DNA of 64,000 nucleotides from Gammaproteobacteria bacterium (GTDB lineage Bacteria > Pseudomonadota > Gammaproteobacteria > UBA6429 > Thiohalophilaceae). The position numbers were made by a program, and so were the translations under genes. Shown piece after piece: positions 33,336 to 41,373 of the stretch; positions within the stretch are counted from its first letter, which is position 1, and every line of letters starts with the position of its first letter. The DNA lies in NCBI GenBank assembly GCA_016194635.1, contig JACQBC010000011.1, positions 98,497 to 162,496 of the forward strand, read 5' to 3'. The notes below the pieces were generated by a model that had not been told where the DNA came from, did not search any database, and saw only the letters and a list, made by a program, of their open reading frames with translations.

Positions 33336-34838
33336 GTGGGTTGGCGCACAGCACGAGTTGCCTCTTTTCTGCCCGCGGCCGGCCGGCCCTCCTTTATAAC
33401 GTTACTGGCGCTGTGCGCGGGCGGGTTATTTTGCAGCACCCTATACCACCGCCTGATCACCGCCGATGACGCCTGGTTCGCCGAACAAGCCTATTGGGTT
33501 GCAAAATTAGGTTACCTCCGTTCGGAATTATTTGCCGGATTACTTGGCTACGAAACCCACCAATGGGTGTATCACAAACTGCATATCTGGCAAGGTGCCG
33601 CGGTAGTTCGACTCGTCGGTTGGTCGGCGTATTATTTCAAGGCCATCGCGCTGGGGTATTTAGTCCTCTTTATCGGGCTCAGCCGTTATTATGTACAACG
33701 TTACCATCGCGCTACCGGTACGGGGATATGGGGAATCTTTCTCGCCTTATTTTTAGTGAATAAGCTGGTGGTGCAGTTTAGTTTTGACTACCGGCCCGAA
33801 ATCATGATGATGTGCGTGGGGTTCGCCGAATATTTATTATTACGCCACGGTATTGACCAGCACAAAACATCGGCGATTATCGTCGCCGCGCTGCTGGCGG
33901 GTATTAACGTGTTGTTCCACCTCAACGGCACGGTGTTTGTTATTGCCGGGGCTGTTTTGTTAGTGGCCAATCGGCGTTACGCCCTGGTGGGGGTGTTTCT
34001 CGGCGTGGCCATGCTGGTCAGCGCATTGTATTTTTTAGATGTTGCCCGGCACGGGGCATTTGAGGACTGGGCCTATCAGTTTCGGCATGACCCCGCCGTG
34101 CCCAATCGGCAATTCACTGGCTGGGGTGTTTTGTACCGCCTAGTGTTTGAATATCACCGCTTTACCCTGCACGTGTATGAAGCCAGTTACACCGTGTTAT
34201 TCGTGATGATCGGCGTGTTGAGTTGGCGCATCCTGCGTACCGATTCGCAGGCCAAATCCCTACTGATATATGCCGGCGCCATTGAACTGACGCTGATTTT
34301 GATCACCCCGGCGACCAACCCCGGCCTGCTGTTATTTTACATGCCTTACATTATTTTAACGGGCAGCCTGTATTTGCAAGCGCTTTGGCGACAACCGCGC
34401 CTCCGCCGTTGGTTGTTAGCGCCGCTGTTGGTCTACGGCCTAAGCCATGCGGGATTTAATCTTTGGTTGTGCGCTCAATCCAATACGGGGGCTATCGCGC
34501 TTCATCAACAGATCGTGCGGGAATTTCACCTCCAACCCCAAGACCGGATCCTCGCCCCGATGATCTTTGTATTTAATGAGATTGGATCGGCGCATATCCA
34601 GGGAGAACTCGACTACGCGATCCTATCCCGCGACAATCCGGCGTTGCTCGAACCCAAGGTATTTTTCCCAACAGTAGGGAGGGATAACCGGGCGTTTCTT
34701 ATTTTAAGCCCGGCGTTTGTCCGTGACCTGGGATTAACCCAGTTGCATCCGGGGCAACACTATTATGGCTACCGCTATGCCGGTCAACGCCAAGGGTTAG
34801 CGATTTTTGTGCGGTTAATGGGCGATCTCCAGACTTGA
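33336..34838 (+). CDS. GT-C-type (GT39/ArnT-like) polytopic membrane glycosyltransferase
   Basis: 500 residues with about ten hydrophobic helices. The first periplasmic loop carries TADDAWFAEQAYWVAKLGYL, the acidic pair expected of a GT-C enzyme that uses a polyprenyl-phosphate sugar donor. A soluble C-terminal stretch follows the last helix. Start GTG 33336, 8 bp after the lipoprotein gene. The acceptor (protein, lipid A or other glycan) cannot be read from sequence. Overall similarity to ArnT is by topology and the DD motif, so the function is a family-level guess. Confidence 0.7.
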   Translation: MGWRTARVASFLPAAGRPSFITLLALCAGGLFCSTLYHRLITADDAWFAEQAYWVAKLGYLRSELFAGLLGYETHQWVYHKLHIWQGAAVVRLVGWSAYYFKAIALGYLVLFIGLSRYYVQRYHRATGTGIWGIFLALFLVNKLVVQFSFDYRPEIMMMCVGFAEYLLLRHGIDQHKTSAIIVAALLAGINVLFHLNGTVFVIAGAVLLVANRRYALVGVFLGVAMLVSALYFLDVARHGAFEDWAYQFRHDPAVPNRQFTGWGVLYRLVFEYHRFTLHVYEASYTVLFVMIGVLSWRILRTDSQAKSLLIYAGAIELTLILITPATNPGLLLFYMPYIILTGSLYLQALWRQPRLRRWLLAPLLVYGLSHAGFNLWLCAQSNTGAIALHQQIVREFHLQPQDRILAPMIFVFNEIGSAHIQGELDYAILSRDNPALLEPKVFFPTVGRDNRAFLILSPAFVRDLGLTQLHPGQHYYGYRYAGQRQGLAIFVRLMGDLQT

Positions 34839-34891
34839 AGAGATCAAGCTAGTGTGGTCAACACAGAGTTGTTTAACAGAAGGAATGCTAA

Positions 34892-35380
34892 GTGGAAAAT
34901 ATATTCAGAAAATATATACCAAAGGTGGTAGGCATGAATAACTCATTTAAAAAACTAAAGATTATGTTGCTGCTACTGGGTGTTGCTATACCTTGCCGGG
35001 CAATCGATAACCCCGATGCTCCAGATTATGTCGCTGAGTTTCAGCAACGTGCCCAAGAATTTGAAGTGGCGATCCACCAGCAAGCTAAGACGACGCAGGA
35101 AAGTTTGAAGGCGTATGCCAATTATGAATTGTTTTTGGATAAAGAACTAAATAATGCTTACCAAGCGCTACTCCCAAAACTGGCGCCCGATCTGCAGAAG
35201 AAAATTAAACAATCGCAACGCGACTGGGTTAAGTATAGGGACGCGGAGTTTGAGTTTATTGCTGAAAATTGGACGCCCCAGCATTTTGGTAGTTCGGCCG
35301 TCCTTTCACGTGGTGGATATCGCACGACCATTATTAACAACCGCGTGATGCAGTTACTTTATTATCTGAAAAACTATTAG
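34892..35380 (+). CDS. LprI/DUF1311-like periplasmic protein
   Basis: 162 residues from GTG 34892 (ribosome site AGAAGGAA); ATG 34934 is an alternative and keeps the signal peptide (FKKLKIMLLLLGVAIPCRA). The mature part has the DUF1311 pattern: DKELNNAYQALLPKLAPDLQKKIKQSQRDWVKYRDAEFEF with tolerance for variation. Lysozyme-inhibitor LprI proteins share this fold, but the disulfide cysteines common in that family are absent, so inhibitor activity is doubtful. It stands alone between a glycosyltransferase gene and a convergent glycine-zipper gene. Confidence 0.75.
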   Translation: MENIFRKYIPKVVGMNNSFKKLKIMLLLLGVAIPCRAIDNPDAPDYVAEFQQRAQEFEVAIHQQAKTTQESLKAYANYELFLDKELNNAYQALLPKLAPDLQKKIKQSQRDWVKYRDAEFEFIAENWTPQHFGSSAVLSRGGYRTTIINNRVMQLLYYLKNY

Positions 35381-35462
35381 CGCTAATACAATTTAAGTTC
35401 TTTTGAACGCCCTGCAGGGTTGAAGTAACACCCCGCGGGACGGTAGTGAAATTATTGCAGGC

Positions 35463-36005
35463 TTAAATGATCGGGGTAACGTTCACCCGGATCCGTAGTT
35501 GTTTACCCGGATCGTAGGGTAACCGGGTGGTAAAGGTTTCGCCCTTGTAACGGTAGGTCACCCGGTACCCCTCGGTACGTTCTTCGTTGTGCGCCACTTG
35601 GCGTACCGTGCAACGATCCTGATAGGAAACATCTTCGCGATAACTTGGCGGAGTGGCGTTGGCCCTGCCCACTTCGTTACCGATGGCGGCACCGATGATG
35701 GTACCGGCAATGGTGGCCACGCCCCTGCCATGACTGAGTTTATTTCCCAGGATGCCGCCGACCACGCCACCCACCACGGTACTGCCGCCGTTATCACCAC
35801 CGCCTTGATACACGGGGGTGCGCACCTCTTCGGTATAACATTCGCGTTGCGGAACGGTCACCACGACAGTACGGATAATAGGTTCAACACTGACAACGTT
35901 GGCGGCATCAAGATAGGTGTTATCCTCGTTCTCATGCTCGGCCAGGGCCAAACCCGAGCTGGCGACCAGGGCTAAAATACTGATGGATTTGATGGCGGTG
36001 TTCAT
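35463..36005 (-). CDS. Glycine-zipper 2TM outer-membrane-type protein
   Basis: 180 residues. A signal peptide (SISILALVASSGLALA) is followed by a central glycine zipper, VVGGVVGGILGNKLSHGRG and ATIAGTIIGAAIGNEVGRA, typical of Rick_17kDa/SlyB-like proteins that insert in the outer membrane. C-terminal residues hold CTVRQVAHNEERTEGYRVTY, a beta segment common in these proteins. The start at 36005 has ribosome site GGAGAA. Such proteins help keep envelope integrity; a specific role is not known. Confidence 0.85.
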   Translation of the reverse strand: MNTAIKSISILALVASSGLALAEHENEDNTYLDAANVVSVEPIIRTVVVTVPQRECYTEEVRTPVYQGGGDNGGSTVVGGVVGGILGNKLSHGRGVATIAGTIIGAAIGNEVGRANATPPSYREDVSYQDRCTVRQVAHNEERTEGYRVTYRYKGETFTTRLPYDPGKQLRIRVNVTPII

Positions 36006-36217
36006 AAGGGTTCTCCACATCATTTTGGTTTGCAGTTTTGATGCTTCCAGTGTAGGTGGGGTGACTGAATTGAATCTGAACCGGTAGATTTGGTTACGTG
36101 AACTCCGTGGTTTAAAACCTAGGCAGGGGTACGGAAAAGACTGAATAGCGACTGAACCCGTGGTCGTGACGTCGATTACTCGTTACACTAACGGTTTTAC
36201 GGCTGCAGGTAAATCCC

Positions 36218-36454
36218 ATGCGCGGTTTTGTACCGCCCGATCCCGAAACCAAGGTGTCTGAAATCAAGTTCGCGGTGATCACCACCAAGCGCACCACCCG
36301 GCAACGTTATCCCGCGGCCTGTGTGGAAATCGTGGCCGACCCGCAAGCCGCGCTGGATGGCGCGCAGCCGGGGCAACGGTATGCCGCGCGGGTGTTGGGC
36401 CCGTCGAAATCCTCGGAAGGGCAGTTTATTTATTACTTGATGGAATGGTTGTGA
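36218..36454 (+). CDS. Small conserved-looking cytosolic protein
   Basis: 78 residues, MRGFVPPDPETKVSEIKFAV..., compact, with alternating hydrophobic and charged residues and no TM or signal. The length, regular codon use and AGGT site upstream make it plausible as a gene. An open frame on the opposite strand (36197-36511) overlaps it, so strand assignment rests on the sense frame looking more protein-like. It may be a small beta-barrel (EIVADPQAALDGAQPGQRYA). Function unknown. Confidence 0.5.
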   Translation: MRGFVPPDPETKVSEIKFAVITTKRTTRQRYPAACVEIVADPQAALDGAQPGQRYAARVLGPSKSSEGQFIYYLMEWL

Positions 36455-36537
36455 ATACTTCACTATCGGGTTTAAACCCGCGCGGCGAAGGGTCGTGTCA
36501 CACGACGGCACCCGGGGTCATCCCGGTGTAATACTGC

Positions 36538-37287
36538 ATGGCGGTGGTATGGCGACGTCAAGATGCGGATACGACCTATGAAGTGCGAGGTGCGGGCCGA
36601 ACCCGGCGTTTATACCGCAACGGCGTATTTCATTCGCAATGGCACCCCCGGCGTTTTCTCACCACCAATGTGTGGGATTTGTTAAGCCTGCCAAGTTTAT
36701 TTCTACCGCCTGAAAAAATTCAACGCATCTTGGTGCTGGGAGTGGGCGGCGGTGCCGTGTTACGCCAGCTGGGTTGGTTATATCCGAAGGCCCAACAGTT
36801 AGGGGTCGAGTGGGACGCCACGCATCTGTACGTGGCGCGGAAATTCTTTGGGCTGCGCGCCGCCAAGGTAAAACTTATTCACGCCGAGGCGATCAGCTGG
36901 TTACAGCAATACCGTGGACCTAAATTTGATCTTATCATTGAGGATCTATTTACCGATCATCAAGGCCAGCCGGTGCGGGTGAAGGACGCGGACCGACTAT
37001 GGTTTGCGCAATTGAACCGTCACCTCCAGTCGCACGGCCTGTTGATCGTGAATTTTATTTCCACGCGCGAACTACGCCGCTGCGCTTATTTTCATAGCGC
37101 CGCGACCCAAAAAAAATTCCAGGCCGCGTATGGTTTTACAACCCGGTTGTACGAAAATGAAATCGGAGTATTTGCGCGACAAGTGTATTCGTTGGCGGAC
37201 TGGTGGGTAAGGCTACAACAACACGGCGCGCTGTACCGTGAGTACCGTCGGCACCAGCATAAATACCGGATCCGTATACTACCCTAG
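36538..37287 (+). CDS. Spermidine-synthase-like methyltransferase-fold protein
   Basis: 249 residues with the SpeE-type Rossmann core. ILVLGVGGGAVLRQLG is the SAM/dcSAM loop, GVEWDATHLYVARKFFG follows with the acidic residue after beta-2, and DLIIEDLF stands where true spermidine synthases have the catalytic DxxDP-like motif. Because that motif and the polyamine-binding tyrosines are not evident, I would not call it speE. It lies 0.5 kb from the mtnBDC methionine-salvage genes, whose pathway recycles the methylthioadenosine made by polyamine synthesis. That is suggestive context only. Confidence 0.75.
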   Translation: MAVVWRRQDADTTYEVRGAGRTRRLYRNGVFHSQWHPRRFLTTNVWDLLSLPSLFLPPEKIQRILVLGVGGGAVLRQLGWLYPKAQQLGVEWDATHLYVARKFFGLRAAKVKLIHAEAISWLQQYRGPKFDLIIEDLFTDHQGQPVRVKDADRLWFAQLNRHLQSHGLLIVNFISTRELRRCAYFHSAATQKKFQAAYGFTTRLYENEIGVFARQVYSLADWWVRLQQHGALYREYRRHQHKYRIRILP

Positions 37288-37304
37288 TGTTGCTGAAACG
37301 CGTT

Positions 37305-37634
37305 TCAATCTGTAGGGTTTGCCAAAACGGCTTCCAATGCGCGCGTGAGTAAGGGTGATATCCCGCGCGAGGTGGTGAAACGCCATTGAGCCAAGTCAAG
37401 CCACACGATCGTGTCACTCTTGTTGCGCAATGACCGATTGAGGTAACAGGTGTTACGGATGGCCTCGATCATGGCCTTGGGACATTCGCGGCCCTCGTAG
37501 AACGCGACCAAGGCGGTGGGCGTGGGCCTGCCCAGGCGCAGCGTAAACCACGGGTTGTCGATAGGATTCGGGCCGGCAATCGCCAGTACCGGTAACGCGT
37601 AGAACAGACACCACAGCCGGATAAGTTTAGGCAT
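37305..37634 (-). CDS. Small exported protein of unknown function
   Basis: 109 residues. A signal peptide (KLIRLWCLFYALPVLAIAG) is followed by a short domain with two cysteines (GRECPKAM, RNTCYLNRSL) that could form one disulfide. It is convergent with the spermidine-synthase-like gene (17-bp gap) and divergent from mtnB. No family recognised. Confidence 0.6.
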   Translation of the reverse strand: MPKLIRLWCLFYALPVLAIAGPNPIDNPWFTLRLGRPTPTALVAFYEGRECPKAMIEAIRNTCYLNRSLRNKSDTIVWLDLAQWRFTTSRGISPLLTRALEAVLANPTD

Positions 37635-37752
37635 AGCGAGGTTATGTAAAAGTGTACTGAGTGAAGATGAGGACAGGCCACATCGCCTGCTTTCGGCGCG
37701 GTTTAATTGCGGCTAAACTACCACGCTTGATTGTAAATGTAGGCATGACAGC

Positions 37753-38355
37753 ATGAACGATTTTAAGGACCGCGCCGACGAATTGATTGTGGCGGGTAAA
37801 ACCCTCTACGCCCAGGGGATGGTACCGGCAACCTCGGGAAATTTTTCGGCGCGGCTCAACGACGGCACATTGGCCATTACTGTTTCCGGCCGCCACAAAG
37901 GCCAGTTGAGCGGCGACGACATCATGCGCATCGACGTGCAGGGTAAACCCATCGACCCGCAACGGCCGTCGGCTGAAACCGGCTTGCATACCCAGATCTA
38001 TGCGCGTTACCCGGACGTCGGCTGTGTGTTGCATCCCCATCCGCGTTCCGCCACCGTAGTGTCGCGCCGCTGGGGGGATTTTATTAGGCTTAGCGACTAT
38101 GAATTGCTGAAGGTATTTCCCGGGATCATCTCCCACGCCACCTCGATGTACGTGCCGATCTTCGATAACGATCAAGATATTGGCCGGCTGGCAAAACAGG
38201 TGGGCGCTTATATGGGGGAGAATTCTCCGTTGTTTGGGTATATTATTCGTAGCCACGGCTTGTACACCTGGGGCAAGACGGTGGCGGATGCCCTGCGCTA
38301 CGTGGAGGCATTCGATTATTTATTCAGTTGTGAATTGCAACTCAAAGAGGCCTGA
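37753..38355 (+). CDS. mtnB: Methylthioribulose-1-phosphate dehydratase
   Basis: A 200-residue class II aldolase-fold zinc enzyme of methionine salvage. It dehydrates 5-methylthioribulose 1-phosphate to the diketo compound. Motifs: MVPATSGNFSARL (phosphate loop), VSGRHKGQLS, and zinc histidines in LHPHPRSATVV and RSHGLYTWG. It is the first gene of mtnB-mtnD-mtnC, with mtnD beginning 1 bp after its stop. mtnA and mtnP/mtnK are not in this window. Confidence 0.95.
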   Translation: MNDFKDRADELIVAGKTLYAQGMVPATSGNFSARLNDGTLAITVSGRHKGQLSGDDIMRIDVQGKPIDPQRPSAETGLHTQIYARYPDVGCVLHPHPRSATVVSRRWGDFIRLSDYELLKVFPGIISHATSMYVPIFDNDQDIGRLAKQVGAYMGENSPLFGYIIRSHGLYTWGKTVADALRYVEAFDYLFSCELQLKEA

Positions 38356-38356
38356 C

Positions 38357-38917
38357 ATGTCGACACTCACCATTTACAACGACGATAAAAGCGGTAAGAC
38401 GGAGACACTGCGCGATGTCAACTTGATCGCGGCACGATTAAAATCCGTGGGTGTACAATTTGAACACTGGCACGCGGATAAATCCCTGGCTAAAGACGCC
38501 GATCAAGCGGCAGTACTGGAAGCCTATAAAAGTTCCATTGAACGGCTGAACCAGCACTATGGATTTAAATCCGTGGACGTGGTCAGTTTGCTGCCGGACA
38601 ATCCCAAGAAAGACGAATTCCGCCACAAATTTCTGGCCGAACACACCCACGCCGATTTTGAAGTGCGCTTTTTCGTCGATGGCAGCGGGCTGTTTTATTT
38701 GCACATCAAGGATAAGGTCTATATGGTGTTATGCGAGAAGGGTGATCTTATCAGCGTGCCCGCGAACACCACCCATTGGTTCGACATGGGCGCCAAACCC
38801 TATTTTAAATGTATCCGTTTCTTTACTACCCCAGAAGGTTGGGTGGGCAGTTTCACCGGCAATGATATCGCCACGAAATTTCCCAGTTACGATCAACACC
38901 TCGCCGCGGTGGCATGA
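38357..38917 (+). CDS. mtnD: Acireductone dioxygenase
   Basis: A 186-residue cupin. It converts the acireductone to 2-keto-4-methylthiobutyrate and formate (iron form), or to methylthiopropionate, CO and formate (nickel form). Metal ligands are His-x-His and Glu in EHTHADFEVRFFVDGSG and the final His in PANTTHWFDMG. ATG 38357 is chosen because it follows mtnB by one base; the open frame runs back into mtnB. It overlaps mtnC by four bases. Confidence 0.95.
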   Translation: MSTLTIYNDDKSGKTETLRDVNLIAARLKSVGVQFEHWHADKSLAKDADQAAVLEAYKSSIERLNQHYGFKSVDVVSLLPDNPKKDEFRHKFLAEHTHADFEVRFFVDGSGLFYLHIKDKVYMVLCEKGDLISVPANTTHWFDMGAKPYFKCIRFFTTPEGWVGSFTGNDIATKFPSYDQHLAAVA

Positions 38918-39597
38918 TCCAGGCGATTGTTACCGACATCGAGGGTACGACTTCCTCCTTGTCGTTTGTCAAGGACGTGTTGTTTCCCTATGCGCGCCAA
39001 CACCTGGCGGGGTTTGTGCGGGCCCACCTGCGGCAACCGGCCGTTGCACCCTTGCTCAAGGAGGTCCGACAGATTGTCGGTCAACCCAATGCGCCTCTGG
39101 AGGAGGTGATTCAACACTGCACTGCCTGGATTGATCAAGATAAAAAGATCACGCCGTTAAAAGCCTTGCAGGGATTGATCTGGGAAGCCGGCTATCGTGA
39201 TAAACAATTTTACGGACATGTTTACCCCGACGCCGTCGCGCAATTACGTGCTTGGCGGCAGCGGGGCATCGATCTGTACGTGTATTCCTCCGGTTCGATC
39301 CAGGCGCAAAAATTATTATTCGCCCACACCGAATACGGCGATCTCACGGTATTATTTAAGGGTTATTTCGATACTACCATCGGCGCCAAGGGGGATAGCG
39401 CTTCGTATCAAAAGATTGTCCAGGCCATCGGCATGGCCGCGCCGCAAATTCTTTTTTTATCCGACAGCGTGGCGGAGTTAGACGCCGCGCGACAGGCGGG
39501 GCTGCAAACCTACTGGTTGATCCGCGCCGGTGAAATCCCGGCCCGGGCCGCGCATCCCTGCGCGCGTGATTTTAGCCAAATAACAATAATGCTTTAG
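38914..39597 (+). CDS. mtnC: Enolase-phosphatase E1
   Basis: A 227-residue HAD-superfamily enzyme that enolises and dephosphorylates the MtnB product to acireductone. HAD motif I is DIEGTTSSLSFV, motif II VYSSGSIQAQK, and motif IV LSDSVAELDAA. Start ATGA overlaps the mtnD stop, so the three genes are translationally coupled. With MtnB and MtnD it accounts for the lower half of the methionine salvage pathway. Confidence 0.96.
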   Translation: MIQAIVTDIEGTTSSLSFVKDVLFPYARQHLAGFVRAHLRQPAVAPLLKEVRQIVGQPNAPLEEVIQHCTAWIDQDKKITPLKALQGLIWEAGYRDKQFYGHVYPDAVAQLRAWRQRGIDLYVYSSGSIQAQKLLFAHTEYGDLTVLFKGYFDTTIGAKGDSASYQKIVQAIGMAAPQILFLSDSVAELDAARQAGLQTYWLIRAGEIPARAAHPCARDFSQITIML

Positions 39598-40002
39598 GCC
39601 AGTTCTCAGGCCCGCAGTGGCTTTGCCGGGTTCAAGTTGACCTAATCGATCCAACCGAGATCCCATGGCGTAAACCCTATTGTAAGCTGTGTAGTAATCT
39701 GTAATAGTCCTAGTGCTTAACCTGAAATATATCCGCTCAAACGGATAGCACTGATAATAACCAATAATGTGATATCGCCCGCAATATCAACTACGGCTTC
39801 ATCCAGGTTTAATAAATAACAAATACACTTTGCGCCTTGCCGGGGCCTCTAACCCACGCTTTTGGCGCAAAATAGCTGTTCCGCGAGGGCGCCTACAACA
39901 CTTCCTGCCCGTCGGCCTTGTGCCGAAAGGTGGGACGGGTAAAGAAGGTAGCCAGGCTCATCGGGGACAGGGGTTTAACCTTCAAACGCAATAGGGATAT
40001 TC
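39598..40002 (+). promoter_or_regulatory. Long structured leader upstream of the GT2 gene
   Basis: A 405-bp gap without a credible gene. The first 230 bp are A+T rich and show nothing definite. The last 175 bp hold two hairpins. One has perfect arms TTTGCGCC / GGCGCAAA (39829-39836 and 39864-39871). The other is compound, CCCGTC / GACGGG (39908-39913, 39934-39939) enclosing CCTT / AAGG. GGTAGCCAGGCT follows at 39948-39959. Closely spaced stems ahead of a start codon suggest a cis-regulatory RNA, but no known riboswitch class is matched convincingly. Confidence 0.4.
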
Positions 40003-41337
40003 ATGACCAGTAAAAGTCTGACCACACATGAACCGCGCCACGATCGGTGGGATACACTTTTACTTAGTCTAATCGCCGTTGTTTTGATTCTTACCAGTGT
40101 CACCAGCCTGCAAGGCATCGCGCTGGATCCGCTGCTCTCCATTTTGCTCAACCATGACTGGATGAAGGCCGCGCTCCGTCCCAGCTTGTTATGGGTGTCA
40201 ATGGGTTTGCTGATGCTGTCGTTTCGCACCGTCTTGTGGTTCAGGTATAAACCCTTTTTGGCCGCGACCCTGGAGAACGCGCCCCACCTCACGGTGATCA
40301 TCCCGGCTTACAACGAAGGCGCGATGGTGGAAAAAACCATCGACTCGGTATTGGCGGCGGACTATCCACGGGACCGCTTGCAAGTGATCGTGGTGGATGA
40401 TGGTAGCCAAGATGCGACCTGGGATTACATTCAAAAAGCCGCGCGACGTTACCCTAGGAGCGTTACCTGTCTTCAGTTTGCAAACAATCGTGGTAAACGC
40501 GAAGCCTTGGCGGCAGGGTTTCGCCGTGCCCAGGGTGAAGTGGTCTTGACCATCGATTCCGACAGTTTGATTGAACCACAAACATTGCTGGCGATGGTGG
40601 GGCCGTTCGCCAATAAACAGGTCGGTGCCGTGGCCGGTAAGGTATTGGTTTACAACCGCCGTGAAGGACTCATTCCGCGGATGTTGCATGTGCGTTTCAT
40701 GTTATCGTTTGATTTCTTGCGCGCTGCTCAGTCTACCTACGGCACGGTGTACTGTACCCCCGGCGCCTTGTCTGCGTACCGTAACGCGGTAGTAAAAATC
40801 GTATTACAGGAATGGTTACAGCAGAATTTCATGGGGGTCCGGGCGACCTATGGAGAGGATCGTGCCTTGACCAATTATATTCTGGACCAGGGTTACGACA
40901 GCGTCTACCAACGCACCGGCATAGTACATACCATTATGCCGATCACCTATTCCAAGTTATGTAAAATGTATCTACGCTGGGATCGAAGTTATATTCGCGA
41001 AGAGCTGCGTTTTTTTCGCATTGTCTGGAAACGGCCGTTTAAGTCAATGCTGATTGCGCTCATTGACAGCGTTATTACTAATTTGCGCTACCCCGTGTCC
41101 TACGGCGCAATGTTATTACTCATCCTAGTGACGATTAACGATCCCCTGGCGCTGCTGCGTACCTTGATCGCGATTGGCGTGGTCTCGTCGTTTTATATGT
41201 TGTATTACCTGCGCAGCGAACGTTCCTGGGATGTGGTGTTTGGAATTCTCTATTCGTACTTTGCTTTCTTCGGGCTGTGGTGGATATTCCCGTATGCCGC
41301 CTTCACGCTACGGTCCCGGTCGTGGATGACGCGCTAG
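40003..41337 (+). CDS. Processive family-2 glycosyltransferase (membrane)
   Basis: 444 residues. Two N-terminal TM helices precede a GT2 catalytic domain, and three or four TM helices follow. Catalytic motifs run in order: VIIPAYNEGAMVEKT, VVDDGSQDATW, TIDSDSLIEP (DxD), the acceptor-site TYGEDRALTNYIL (ED) and LRWDRSYIREE (RxxRW-like). This is the layout of NodC/hyaluronan/chitin-synthase-type enzymes that both polymerise and export a beta-linked polysaccharide. The polymer is not identifiable. It stands alone behind the structured leader. Ribosome site AATAGGGA. Confidence 0.88.
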   Translation: MTSKSLTTHEPRHDRWDTLLLSLIAVVLILTSVTSLQGIALDPLLSILLNHDWMKAALRPSLLWVSMGLLMLSFRTVLWFRYKPFLAATLENAPHLTVIIPAYNEGAMVEKTIDSVLAADYPRDRLQVIVVDDGSQDATWDYIQKAARRYPRSVTCLQFANNRGKREALAAGFRRAQGEVVLTIDSDSLIEPQTLLAMVGPFANKQVGAVAGKVLVYNRREGLIPRMLHVRFMLSFDFLRAAQSTYGTVYCTPGALSAYRNAVVKIVLQEWLQQNFMGVRATYGEDRALTNYILDQGYDSVYQRTGIVHTIMPITYSKLCKMYLRWDRSYIREELRFFRIVWKRPFKSMLIALIDSVITNLRYPVSYGAMLLLILVTINDPLALLRTLIAIGVVSSFYMLYYLRSERSWDVVFGILYSYFAFFGLWWIFPYAAFTLRSRSWMTR

Positions 41338-41373
41338 GACTATAACAGGGTAGGGGTTATGAGAGGGCGCGGG

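Noticed and set aside
39900..39960. c-di-GMP-I (GEMM) riboswitch before the GT2 gene
   Set aside because: Only the GAAA...GGGACG and AAAG fragments agree; the conserved CAGGGCAAACC and the receptor-side pairing are missing.
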